From: CALFXN01 sp937957815
GTDB lineage: Bacteria > Synergistota > Synergistia > Synergistales > Aminobacteriaceae
Reading direction: 5' to 3'
Assembly (NCBI GenBank): GCA_036788195.1
Contig: DAIQNX010000004.1
Coordinates: forward strand, 1 to 64,000
DNA length: 64,000 bases
Shown: positions 34,202 to 42,862 of the stretch, piece by piece
Layout: each line of letters opens with the position of its first letter
Position numbering within the stretch: position 1 is the first letter of the stretch
Notes under the pieces: model-generated
Database searches by the model: none
The model's input: the letters and a program-made list of their open reading frames with translations, nothing else
What the model was told of the DNA's origin: nothing
Made by a program: the position numbers and the translations under genes

Positions 34202-34513
34202 CTATGCGGAGGGAGCGGTCTCGTGCGCCGCGATCTCCGCGTTTTCCACCTCGAGATACGACGTCCAGAGAATACCCCGGAGCGTGATATCGACGGAACT
34301 CCCGTTCACGCGGACGAATGGAGGAATCCACAGGACAAAACCATCCTGCCCGATCCTGAGATATCCGTCGGTCGAATCCGGTCTGCCTTCCTCGACGAGG
34401 ACGGCATTGCGGGCGCATCACCCGCTCCCGAGAACGGTCGGAACCACCCTGGCCTCCTTCATTTTGAGAAGTCGTTCCCACGCACGATCGGTCGCGTTGA
34501 TCCTCAATTCCAT
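34202..34513 (-). CDS. HesB-like CC/Se-motif selenoprotein (in-frame TGA)
   Basis: Read from ATG 34513 (behind GGAGGG), the frame runs 31 codons, meets TGA at 34420-34418, then continues in the same frame for 71 more codons to TAG at 34204-34202: 103 residues with residue 32 as selenocysteine. The motif is LGSG-Sec-CARNAVLVEEG, i.e. Sec followed by Cys, then DGYLRIGQDGFVLWIPP and VDITLRG. This fits the small HesB/IscA-related CC/Se-motif family, where homologues have Cys or Sec at this place. Codon use is normal on both sides of the TGA, and a SECIS-like hairpin follows it. Its own promoter with dyad and terminator flank it. Function unknown, perhaps redox or metal handling. The sel genes are not in this window. 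The alternative is a nonsense-mutated pseudogene. Confidence 0.8.
34384..34420 (-). promoter_or_regulatory. SECIS-like hairpin directly after the in-frame TGA
   Basis: After the TGA (34420-34418) and 11 bases, TGCC-G-TCCTC (34406-34397) pairs with GAGGA-A-GGCA (34393-34384), leaving a GTC loop at 34396-34394. The loop begins 21 bases after the TGA and contains a G, both as expected for bacterial SECIS elements bound by SelB. Confidence 0.7.
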
Positions 34514-34541
34514 CGAAATCCCTCCGTTTTCCGAGTCTGGA

Positions 34542-34570
34542 CGCAATATACCCCATAATGGTATATTGCG
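34542..34570 (-). promoter_or_regulatory. Promoter region with 11-bp dyad before the selenoprotein gene
   Basis: CGCAATATACC (34542-34552) and GGTATATTGCG (34560-34570) are perfect arms over a 7-bp spacer. On the minus strand TTGCGC and TATATT with 17 bp between them lie in the two arms, so a bound repressor would cover the promoter. The -35 is poor, the -10 good. Confidence 0.65.
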
Positions 34571-34612
34571 CAAGTCCGGAAAGGGTTTCCGAGAAGTGAG
34601 GGAGGCTGTCTC

Positions 34613-35047
34613 CTATAGATGTTCGATCGCGACGTCTCCCCACGTCTCTCGGAAATACTCGGCCGCGAGACGGCGGTGACACTCGTCCGGCGAGGCTTCG
34701 CTGCACAGGAGGCACGCACCGTCGAGCGTCTCCCTGTCGAACAGCGTTTCGATGGAACGCGCCGCGATCAGGTCCCTGTAGCGCCGCGCGTACGCGTCCC
34801 ACGGACAGCCGCCCTTCCTGAACGCGTCCATGATCTCCTGCGTCGGGGCGAGCTGCGGGGCGTAGAGGTACCCTACGCCGCAGATCTCGCGGAGGAAGAA
34901 GCGCAGGTCGTCTTTCTTCGTGAACCCCGCGAGCTGGGACACGTTGTTGAGCCTCACATCGACGACCCGGACGATCCCCGGACGCCTGAGGAGCGTGAAG
35001 AACTGCTCCGCGTTCTTCTTCGTGAACCCGATGGTATAGATTCGCAT
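34613..35047 (-). CDS. DUF488 family protein
   Basis: The 144-residue protein is a standard DUF488 member: the start MRIYTIGFTKKNAEQFF, the VVDVRLNN segment, LAPTQEIMDAF and the end LLCSEASPDECHRRLAAEYF with the conserved C-x-E-x4-ECHR pattern. The function of the family is unknown; the conserved Cys/His/Arg residues suggest a nuclease-like or nucleic-acid-related fold. ATG 35047 has GGGGAGG upstream. It lies 77 bases after the PFOR remnant on the same strand and about 100 bases before the selenoprotein gene, which has its own promoter. Confidence 0.9.
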   Translation of the reverse strand: MRIYTIGFTKKNAEQFFTLLRRPGIVRVVDVRLNNVSQLAGFTKKDDLRFFLREICGVGYLYAPQLAPTQEIMDAFRKGGCPWDAYARRYRDLIAARSIETLFDRETLDGACLLCSEASPDECHRRLAAEYFRETWGDVAIEHL

Positions 35048-35124
35048 CGCGCGCGACCTCCCCGAATTGAATGTTTTCTCGTTCCGTCCTCGGCGGCGCC
35101 GAAGGCTGGAAAGCAGAACACGCG

Positions 35125-37846
35125 CTACTTCGTCACCGTGGGAATCCCGCCTTCGGCCGCGAGGCGCGCGTAGGCCGCGTAGCGTTCCCGGGCGTCCCGT
35201 TCGGACTTCGCAAAAAGATGTTCCGCGACGTCCGGGAAGTTCCGCAGAAGCGCGGCGTACCTGACTTCACTGAGAAGAAAGTCCCGGAAACTCGCCGTCG
35301 GCCGTTTCGAATCGAGGACGAACGGATTCCGGCTCTCTTTTCCAAGGAGCGGATTGTACCGGTAGAGCGACCAGTATCCGGCTTCCACCGCGCGCCGTTC
35401 CTGCTCCTGCGACTTCCCCATTCCGGCGACGAGCCCGTGGTTGATGCACGGCGCGTAGGCGATCACGAGGGATGCCCCTGGATACTCGTCGGCCTCGACA
35501 AACGCACGAAGCGTCTGGTTTCTGTCTGCGCCCATCGCGACCTGGGCGACGTAGACGTGCCCGTACGTGACGGCCATCAGACCGAGATCCTTCTTGGCCG
35601 TGCGCTTTCCACCCGCGGTGAACCCGGCGATCGCCGCCGTCGGCGTCGCCTTCGAAGACTGTCCGCCCGTGTTGGAATACACTTCGGTATCGATGACGAG
35701 GACGTTTACGTCCTCTCCCGACGCCAGAACGTGGTCGAGCCCGCCGTAGCCGATGTCGTACGCCCATCCGTCTCCACCGATGATCCAGAGCGAGCGTTTC
35801 GCGAGAAAATCGCGCCGCTCCCAGATCCTGTTGAGAAGAACGTCTCTTCCCCTCTCCCGCCCGAGCGCCTCTTTCACCTGTTCGGCCAGGAGTTCACGGT
35901 TCTGCCTCGCGCCGAGGAAGATTCCGAGGCCGTATTCGCCGCAATTCTCGAAGAGCGAGTAGCCGTACGCAGGCCCCTGCCCCTTTTCGTTCACCGTGTA
36001 CGCGATCGACGGGAAGCTGCCGCCCCAGACCGCCGTGCATCCGGCCGTGTTGACGACGATCATCCGGTCGCCGAACAGTTGCGTGAGGAGCTTGACGTAC
36101 GGCGTTTCGCCGCATCCCGCGCACGCTCCCGAGAACTCGAGCAGCGGACGCGCGAACTGGCTTCCCTTCACTGTCCGGATCTGTTCCTCGGGAAGCCGCT
36201 TGTATGAAATGGACTTCGACGCGAAGTCCCGGAGCGGGACCGACTCTCCGCGGACGGCGTCGAGCGGCTTCATCGCAAGCGCGGTCTCCGGAGCGGGACA
36301 GGCGTTGACGCAGCCGCCGCACCCTGTACAGTCGAGAGGGGAAATCGCGAGGCGGAAGGTCCGTCCGCCGAATCCCCTCGCGGGAATCGCCTGGCCCCCC
36401 CAGGCGTCCCCGTACCCTCATCCGGGCCGACGCGATCGGCCTCTCGCCGAACCTGAGGTGGGAGATCGTGACGCCGCCCGACTTCTTCGAATCGTAGGCG
36501 AAGTATCCCTGCGCGTACATGTCCGTGTTGCCGCCGATGATCCGGATCGTGTTCTTGTTCGCACCGACCGTGCCGTCCGACCCGAGCCCCCAGAACGTGC
36601 ACGAGACCGTCCCCGCGGGCGCCGTTTCCACGGGTTCCGGAGGCATCGGGAGCGACGTTCCGGACACGTCGTCGACGATGCCGACCGTGAACCAGTTCTT
36701 CGGCCGGTCCGACTTCAGGTTCTCGAAGACGGCGACCGCCATCGACGGCGTGAACTCTTTGGATCGGAGCCCGTAGCGCCCCCCGACGATCTCCGGCGCG
36801 GATGCCGCCCCGTAGAACGCGCTTCGGACCTCTACGTAGAGCGGTTCTCCGGCAGCCGCGTTTTCCTTGGTCCGGTCGAGGACCGCGATCTTCTCCACGG
36901 TTCCCGGGAAGGCCGCCCGGAGGCGTTCCGGCAAAAACGGCCGGAAGACGCGCACGCAGACGAGCCCGACGCGTTCGCCGCGGGCGTTCAGATAATCGAC
37001 GGTCTCCCGGATCGTGCTGCAGGCCGACCCCATCGCGACGACGACCCTGTCGGCGTCCGGCGCGCCGGAATAATCGAAGAATCCGTAGTCCCGTCCTGTG
37101 AGACGGTTGATTTCGCCGAGGCGCCGGTCGATTTCGGCGGGAAGATCGAGATAGTGCGGATTGACTGCCTCGCGGAGCTGGAAATAGACGTCCGGATTGA
37201 CCGTCGTGCCCCGGAGGTCGGGACGGTCGGGGCTCAGCGATCCGTCGCGGAAGGCTCTGACGGCGCTCCAGTCGATCAGGGAGCGGAGTTCGTCCTCTTC
37301 GAGAACCTCGATCTTCTGGATCTCGTGCGAAGTCCGGAAGCCATCGAAGAAGCGAAGGCACGGAACCCGCGCGCCGATCGCGACGAGGTGCGCGACGGCC
37401 GCAAAGTTCATGACGTCCTGGACGCTGTCCGACGCGAACATGGCGAAGCCGGTCTGCCGCGTCGCCATGACGTCCTGATGCTCGCCGAAGATGCTCCACG
37501 CGTTGTTGGCAAGCGTCCTCGCGCTCACGTGAAAGACGGCCGGGAGGAGCTCTCCGGCGATCCGGTACATGTTCGGGATCATGGGCAGCAGTCCCGGCGA
37601 GGCCGTGTAGGTCGTCGCGTAGGCGCCCCCCTGGAGCGCCCCGTGGACCACGCCTGCCGCCCCGGCCTCGGACTGCATCTCCATGACCCTCACGGGACGG
37701 CCGAAGAAGTTTTTCTTCCCCCTGGCCGCCCATTCGTCGACGAGTTCGGCCATCGGCGAGGAGGGCGTTATCGGAAAGATTCCGGCGACCTCCGTAAATC
37801 CATACGAGACATACGCCGCGGCCGTGTTTCCGTCCATCGTTTCCAT
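35125..37846 (-). pseudogene. Pyruvate:ferredoxin oxidoreductase with internal deletion and frameshift
   Basis: PFOR oxidises pyruvate to acetyl-CoA and CO2 with ferredoxin. The first part (37846 to about 36430) reads as domains I-II, from MDGNTAAAYVSYGFTEVAGI to SGGVTISHLRFGERPIASA, about 472 codons. Then the sense jumps to another frame near a run of seven C (36395-36401) and resumes at GFGGRTFRLAISPLDCTGCGGC, the second [4Fe-4S] cluster, and runs through the TPP domain (GACAGCGETPYVKLL, GGDGWAYDIGYGG) to the stop at 35125. About 230-260 residues, including the gamma domain and the first ferredoxin cluster, are missing. It is either a decayed gene or an assembly error; another PFOR would be needed elsewhere. 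Confidence 0.85.
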
Positions 37847-38066
37847 TCATCTCCGTGACATGACCATCTCTCCCGCCCCCTCCGGGAAAGCAGCCCCTGC
37901 CGGAACTCACCGGCAGGAACGGCTTCCGTTCAGAATTTTCCCCATTCTGGAGCGTTCCGACGCTTCCGTCAATGACTGCCGGCGACGAAACACGAAACGT
38001 CCGGGAGTGGCGCATTCGAGGTGTGCGGGGCCGGAAAATCCGGATTCCGGGCGGAAAGGGGGAAAA
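37847..38066. other. Intergenic region upstream of the PFOR remnant
   Basis: No gene is visible. Two dyads are present: CCTGCCGG-6-CCGGCAGG (37896-37917) and CAGAAT-7-ATTCTG (37931-37949). The second may be a regulatory site for the PFOR promoter. I could not find a clear -35/-10 pair. Confidence 0.5.
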
Positions 38067-39017
38067 TCAGACTCCACGGAGCCCTGCCTCCTGCATGAGG
38101 CGCATCATGTCGTCGGGGACGGGGGCGACGAAGGTCCTTCCGGAAAGGTTCGCGACCGGGGCGCGCAGGTCGCCGAAAAAGATCTTCCACGCGTGGAGCA
38201 GCGGCCGTCTCGCGCCGCGCCGCCGCCAGTCGTTGTTGACGTCGTGGAAGCCGTACTTCCGGTCGCCGAGGATCGGGCAGTCGATATGCGCCATGTGGAC
38301 GCGCGCCTGGTGCGTCCGCCCCGTCACGAGTTCTATTTCGACGAGCGCGAGACCTCCCGAGCGTCCGAGCGTGCGGTAGCGCGTGCAGGCGCTGAGGCCG
38401 GACGGGTCGACGCGCACCGTGTTCGTCTCGGGATCCTTGAGCAACGGCGCGACGACGCTTCCGTCGGGGGCCGGCGTCCCCGACACGACCGCGAGGTAGG
38501 TCTTCTCGAGAAAGCGCTCCCGGAAGACCCGTTCGAGCTCCCGCTGCGCCTTTCCCGACACCGCGACGACGAGGACGCCAGTCGTGTTCCTGTCGAGACG
38601 ATGGACCGCCGCGGGGGGAAAGGAGTTCCCATCTTCGGCTCCCGGGGCGCGAAGGGCCTCGCGCATGGCCGCCACGCGGCGCAGGACCGAGTCTCCGTCC
38701 TTCACGTCCGGCTGGACGAGAAGATCGACCGGCTTGTTCACCACCCAGACGTTTTCGTCGCGATAAATGACGTCGATGGGCGCGAACGTCCGCGATTCAG
38801 CCGCGGGACGCTCCCCGGGCGCCTCCCACGGGACGACGATCTCCTGCCCGGTCGCGACCCGATCCGACGGATCCGCCTTCCGGCCGTCGAGACGAACGGT
38901 GCCGGTCCGCAGGCTTCGCATGATATTCCCGAGCGGAACGGCGGGCCAGAGCGTCCGCAACAGCCGGTCGAGCCGGCGTCCGTCGTGGTGGTCCGTGACG
39001 ATCAGCCTGTGACTCAC
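38067..39017 (-). CDS. RluA/RluD-family 23S rRNA-type pseudouridine synthase
   Basis: The 316-residue protein has an N-terminal S4 RNA-binding domain (RLDRLLRTLWPAVPLGNIMRSLRTGTVRLDGRKA) and the pseudouridine synthase core with the catalytic Asp in AAVHRLDRNTTGVLV. The later motif VTGRTHQARVHMAHIDCPILGD is also there. It resembles RluC/RluD, but the exact uridine target cannot be read from sequence. I start at GTG 39017, which overlaps the stop of the upstream gene by four bases (GTGA). Confidence 0.92.
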   Translation of the reverse strand: MSHRLIVTDHHDGRRLDRLLRTLWPAVPLGNIMRSLRTGTVRLDGRKADPSDRVATGQEIVVPWEAPGERPAAESRTFAPIDVIYRDENVWVVNKPVDLLVQPDVKDGDSVLRRVAAMREALRAPGAEDGNSFPPAAVHRLDRNTTGVLVVAVSGKAQRELERVFRERFLEKTYLAVVSGTPAPDGSVVAPLLKDPETNTVRVDPSGLSACTRYRTLGRSGGLALVEIELVTGRTHQARVHMAHIDCPILGDRKYGFHDVNNDWRRRGARRPLLHAWKIFFGDLRAPVANLSGRTFVAPVPDDMMRLMQEAGLRGV

Positions 39018-40033
39018 TCCTGCCACTTCCAGAAGCGGCGCCCCGCGGACGCGCTGTAGTCGGTGATGCCGTCCGAATCTCCGTCGAGCTGATCGACGGC
39101 GTTCTTCCAACAGTACAGGCGGAAGTCGAGCTCGTCGGCCGAAGAGACGATCATGGCTTCGGGCGTCGCGGGCAACGCGGGCGATCCGAACTCCTTGCTG
39201 CCGTGGTGGCTCACGAGGATATGCCCGAGCGCGAGGCGCGGCCGCTCCTCGAGGCCGAATTCCTCCGCGAGCCGGTCGAACCTGGCGTATCCGAGAGCGA
39301 TGTGGTCGATGACCGTTCCCGGGACGGTCATTTCAGGGGTGGGCGAGAGGCGATACGCGTCGAGTTTTCCGATATCGTGAAGCAGCGCGCCCGCCGCGAC
39401 GATGCTGCCGTCGACGGGATACCCGGATGCCTTCGCGGCATCCGCCATCGCAACGGCCGCACGCGCGACCGAGAGCGTGTGTTCGAGCAGTCCGGCCGCG
39501 TAGGCGTGATGGTGCGAGACAGCGGCCGGGAACGACTCGAATTCCCTGCGGATATCCTCCCGGCCGAGGACGGAACGGACGAATCCCTCGAGCTCCCCGC
39601 ACTTCGACAGGATTCCTTCGAGCTCCGCCCGAAGCGTCTCCATAGGAATCGGAGACTTTCTGACGAATTCATGAGGCGGGTACTTCACCTGATCGACGAA
39701 ATACACCACATTGAAAGTGTACTGAAGCCGGTCGTTGAACTCCGAAACCTGCCCCCGGACGCCGAGACTCCTGCCCGCCATGTTCTTCGCAAGGTCGGAG
39801 GTCAGCGGATTCACGTCCGCGTTGCCTCCGTCGCTCACGTCCTTCCAGACACCGTTGCTCCAGACGCGCCCCTCGATCGTGCCGGTCTCGTCCATGAGCG
39901 TGATCGTCCAGTAGGGGCTGCCTTTCTTGTCCTTCCGCTGCGTCGACGTCATCACGACGCCGAGAGCGTCGAACTTCGCGTCCTTCGGAAGCTGCCGCAC
40001 TTCGGCAGTCGTCCTGCGTGTCGGTTCCGCCAC
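39014..40033 (-). CDS. YhaM-like OB-fold/HD-domain 3'-5' exoribonuclease
   Basis: The 339-residue protein joins an N-terminal OB-fold (about residues 15-110; WTITLMDETGTIEGRVW) to a C-terminal HD metal-dependent phosphohydrolase domain. The latter has SHHHAYAAGLLEHTLSV and LLHDIGK carrying the His-Asp pair, then HILVSHHG. This is the architecture of the B. subtilis exoribonuclease YhaM. It overlaps the pseudouridine synthase gene by four bases and follows the phosphoglycerate mutase by 12, so the three form one unit. Confidence 0.9.
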   Translation of the reverse strand: MAEPTRRTTAEVRQLPKDAKFDALGVVMTSTQRKDKKGSPYWTITLMDETGTIEGRVWSNGVWKDVSDGGNADVNPLTSDLAKNMAGRSLGVRGQVSEFNDRLQYTFNVVYFVDQVKYPPHEFVRKSPIPMETLRAELEGILSKCGELEGFVRSVLGREDIRREFESFPAAVSHHHAYAAGLLEHTLSVARAAVAMADAAKASGYPVDGSIVAAGALLHDIGKLDAYRLSPTPEMTVPGTVIDHIALGYARFDRLAEEFGLEERPRLALGHILVSHHGSKEFGSPALPATPEAMIVSSADELDFRLYCWKNAVDQLDGDSDGITDYSASAGRRFWKWQE

Positions 40034-40045
40034 TCCGATTCTCCT

Positions 40046-41275
40046 TTACGCGCCGTATTTCGCGAGTCGCCCGGCGTGGGCGAGCATGAGTCCCATCAGC
40101 GACGGGCCGGGGATCTTTCCGAGCGATCCGAGCACGCAGGAGCGCTCTCCGAATGTCGAGGACATCCCGAACCGCGTATACGGGCTCGACAGGAGCACGG
40201 GCACGGAATGCCACGAGTGTCCGGCCATGACGCTCGGCGTGCTGTGATCTCCCGTGATGGCGAGGACGTCCGGGTTCAGTGCGGTCACCTTCGGCAGCAG
40301 CGAGTCGACCTGTTCGACGACCCGCCTCTTCGCCTCGAAGTTGCCATCCTCGCCGCGGCTGTCGGTGTACTTCACGTGGATATAGAAGAAGTCATGGTCG
40401 TCCCATACGGCTCCGACCGTGTCGAACAGTTCGTCGAGCGTCTTTCCGGCATCGGCGATATCCATTCCGACGAGTCGCGACAGTCCTTTGTACATCGGAT
40501 AGGTCGCGATGGCCACCGGGGAGATTCCGTAGAGCTCCCCGAGCGTCGGGATATCGGGTGCGGACGAAAAGCCGCGCAGGAGGCACGCATTCGCTTTCGA
40601 CTCGCTCCGGAGGACTTCGGAGACCCGGCGGATAAACGAGTTGGCGATCTCCGCGGTCCGTTCCCCTCCCGGCGCCGAGGCTTCGGCCCATTTCACCGGG
40701 AGCCCTTCCTTCTGCGGGTCAGCGTCGGTCACGCGCTCGGAGAGCCCCTCTCCGGAAAATATCACGACGAACCGGTGTTCGAGCCCAGCCCTGAAGGACA
40801 CGCGCACCCCGTCGATTTCCGTGATCGCCGCCGAGAGCCTGTCGACGATGCGCCCGCTCTCTTCGGTGGGAATCCGCCCCGCCCGGCGATCGACGATGAT
40901 TCCGGCGAGATCGCGCGTGCAGAAGTTCCCGCGCGCGCACACGTCGCCGGGGCCGAGAACCGCCCCGACGCCGAGCGCCTCGAGGATGCCGCGCCCGATT
41001 CCGTATTCGAGAGGATCGTACCCGAACAGCGAAAGATGTCCGGGACCGCTTCCGGGAGTGATGCCGACATCGACTATCTCGAGCATCCCGAGATCGCTCC
41101 GGGACGCGAGTTTGTCGAGATTCGGCTTCTGCGCCGCCTCGAGTTCCGTCCGTCCCGACCTGTCGGGCAGACCGCCGATGCCATCCATGACGAGGAGAAC
41201 CATCTTTCGTCCCTTCGGTCCGCCGGAAGCCGGACGAAGAACGAGTTTCCGGAGAAGTTCCATGCGAGCGCTCAC
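40046..41275 (-). CDS. apgM: 2,3-bisphosphoglycerate-independent phosphoglycerate mutase, archaeal type
   Basis: This enzyme interconverts 3- and 2-phosphoglycerate in glycolysis using two metal ions. The 409-residue size and the motifs VLLVMDGIGG (metal and start), PGSGPGHLSLFGYDP with the phosphorylated Ser, ARGNFCT and ITGDHSTPS put it in the archaeal ApgM group, not the 510-residue bacterial GpmI. I use GTG 41275 because GGAGG lies eight bases upstream; GTG 41284 overlaps that site. Confidence 0.93.
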   Translation of the reverse strand: MSARMELLRKLVLRPASGGPKGRKMVLLVMDGIGGLPDRSGRTELEAAQKPNLDKLASRSDLGMLEIVDVGITPGSGPGHLSLFGYDPLEYGIGRGILEALGVGAVLGPGDVCARGNFCTRDLAGIIVDRRAGRIPTEESGRIVDRLSAAITEIDGVRVSFRAGLEHRFVVIFSGEGLSERVTDADPQKEGLPVKWAEASAPGGERTAEIANSFIRRVSEVLRSESKANACLLRGFSSAPDIPTLGELYGISPVAIATYPMYKGLSRLVGMDIADAGKTLDELFDTVGAVWDDHDFFYIHVKYTDSRGEDGNFEAKRRVVEQVDSLLPKVTALNPDVLAITGDHSTPSVMAGHSWHSVPVLLSSPYTRFGMSSTFGERSCVLGSLGKIPGPSLMGLMLAHAGRLAKYGA

Positions 41276-41400
41276 AGTCGCCACCTCCTGTTTTCTTTCA
41301 CGCAGGCATTATACATCCCCGCATCGGGACGGGATGCCTGAAGCACACCTCAGACGAATTTGCAGAATACGCGACATTCAACGAAATATTAACCTGTTTG

Positions 41401-41409
41401 TGATATTAT
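41401..41409 (+). promoter_or_regulatory. Extended -10 promoter before the aminotransferase gene
   Basis: TGATATTAT combines a TGn extension with TATTAT. It is 44 bases before the ATG; a second TATTAT (41424-41429) lies downstream. No good -35 pairs with either. Confidence 0.45.
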
Positions 41410-41452
41410 GGCCTCAAGGTCCATATTATACCGATAAGGGGGACGTCGTTTC

Positions 41453-42667
41453 ATGGTCAAGAGTTCGAACAGAGTTCTGGCGATGCAGTCTTCCCCGATC
41501 CGCCGCCTGATCCCGTACGCGGACGAGGCAAAGGCCAAGGGGAAAAAGGTGTATCATCTGAACATCGGGCAGCCCGATATCAAGACCCCTCCCGCATACT
41601 TCGAAGCCATCCGGAAGTTCAGCCTCGATGTGGTCGCCTATGCGACTTCCCAGGGCAATAACGACCTCCGGGACGCCATGGTATCCTACTACAAGTCCTG
41701 GAACATCGGCTTCTCGCGCGACGATATCCTTGTCACGAACGGCGGCAGCGAAGCGCTCATGTTCGCGTTCATGGTCATGTGCGATCCCGGCGACGAAGTC
41801 CTCGTCCCGGAACCCTTCTACGCAAACTACAACGCGTTCTCGCAGTGCGTGAACGTCAATATCAAGCCGATCACGACGAAGGCCGAGGACGGATTCCACC
41901 TTCCCACGAAGGAAACGATCGAGAAGCTCATCACCCCGAAGACCCGCGCGTTCCTCGTCTCCAACCCCGGCAACCCGACCGGCACGATCTACACCGAGAA
42001 GGAGATGCGCGATCTCGCCGACCTCGCGAAGAAGCACGACATGTTCATCGTCGCCGACGAAGTCTACCGCGAGTTCGTCTACGACGGGCTGAAGTACACG
42101 AGCTTCGGCCACATGGAGGACATCGCCGACCGCGTCGTCATCATCGACTCCGTCTCGAAACGCTACAGCGCCTGCGGCGCCCGCATCGGCTGTTTCGCGT
42201 GCCGCAACAAGGACATCATCGCGAACGTCCTGAAGCTGTGCCAGGGACGTCTCTGCGTCTCGACGCTCGAGCAGGTCGGAGCTGCCGCGCTCTACACCAC
42301 CCCGAAGTCCTACCTCGAGGAGGTCAACAGAGAGTACGTTTCACGCCGGAACACGCTGTACAAGGCCCTCAAGGAGATGCCCGGAGTGGTCTGCGAAGAG
42401 CCCAAGGGCGCCTTCTACGTCGTCGTGAAACTCCCCGTCGATGACGCCGAGAAGTTCGTCATCTGGATGCTCCAGCACTTCGACGTGAACGGTGAGACGA
42501 TGATGGCCGCTCCCGCCGAAGGGTTCTACGCGACGAAGGGACTCGGAAAGAACGAATTCCGGCTCGCCTACGTCCTCAAGAACGAAGACCTCGCCAAGGC
42601 GATGAATATCCTCAAGCTCGGCCTCGAGGCCTACCCGGGCCGGGTCGAGGCCATCGCGACCCGCTAG
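41453..42667 (+). CDS. Class I/II (aspartate-type) aminotransferase
   Basis: The 404-residue fold-type I enzyme has the usual marks of aspartate-family aminotransferases: YHLNIGQPDIKTP, the glycine-rich TNGGSEALMFA, SNPGNPTGTIY, ADEVYREFVYDG and the PLP lysine in SVSKRYSACGARIG. The last motif, with SACGARIG, occurs in a subgroup of uncharacterised class I aminotransferases. Substrate unknown, but it fits amino-acid fermentation. It has its own promoter and terminator, so it is monocistronic. Confidence 0.92.
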   Translation: MVKSSNRVLAMQSSPIRRLIPYADEAKAKGKKVYHLNIGQPDIKTPPAYFEAIRKFSLDVVAYATSQGNNDLRDAMVSYYKSWNIGFSRDDILVTNGGSEALMFAFMVMCDPGDEVLVPEPFYANYNAFSQCVNVNIKPITTKAEDGFHLPTKETIEKLITPKTRAFLVSNPGNPTGTIYTEKEMRDLADLAKKHDMFIVADEVYREFVYDGLKYTSFGHMEDIADRVVIIDSVSKRYSACGARIGCFACRNKDIIANVLKLCQGRLCVSTLEQVGAAALYTTPKSYLEEVNREYVSRRNTLYKALKEMPGVVCEEPKGAFYVVVKLPVDDAEKFVIWMLQHFDVNGETMMAAPAEGFYATKGLGKNEFRLAYVLKNEDLAKAMNILKLGLEAYPGRVEAIATR

Positions 42668-42689
42668 GATCCCGCTTCGCCGTCACCGC

Positions 42690-42726
42690 GCCCTTCCCGG
42701 CCGTCGCGCCCGGGAAGGGCTTTTTT
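42690..42726 (+). terminator. Intrinsic terminator after the aminotransferase
   Basis: GCCCTTCCCGG (42690-42700) pairs with CCGGGAAGGGC (42710-42720), followed by six T. Confidence 0.93.
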
Positions 42727-42862
42727 CATCTTCCGGACAGCTCGATGGAGGGCGATCTTCCTTCGTGGCGGCTGTCGCGGATCCTTCTGTTCTATGGTAG
42801 CATAGCCCCGCTTCCTCCGGATTTCGAGGTGGAAGACGGTACGCAAAGGAGCGCGAAACGGA

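Noticed and set aside
34125..34802. Minus-strand frame of 225 codons, and a plus-strand frame 34223-34558
   Set aside because: Both overlap DUF488 and the selenoprotein region in other frames and show no family. The frame with the TGA has the ribosome-binding site, the motif and the flanking signals.
35894..37846. 650-codon frame as an intact PFOR N-terminal protein
   Set aside because: After about codon 472 the frame stops matching PFOR and turns into Arg-rich sequence; the true sense continues in another frame.
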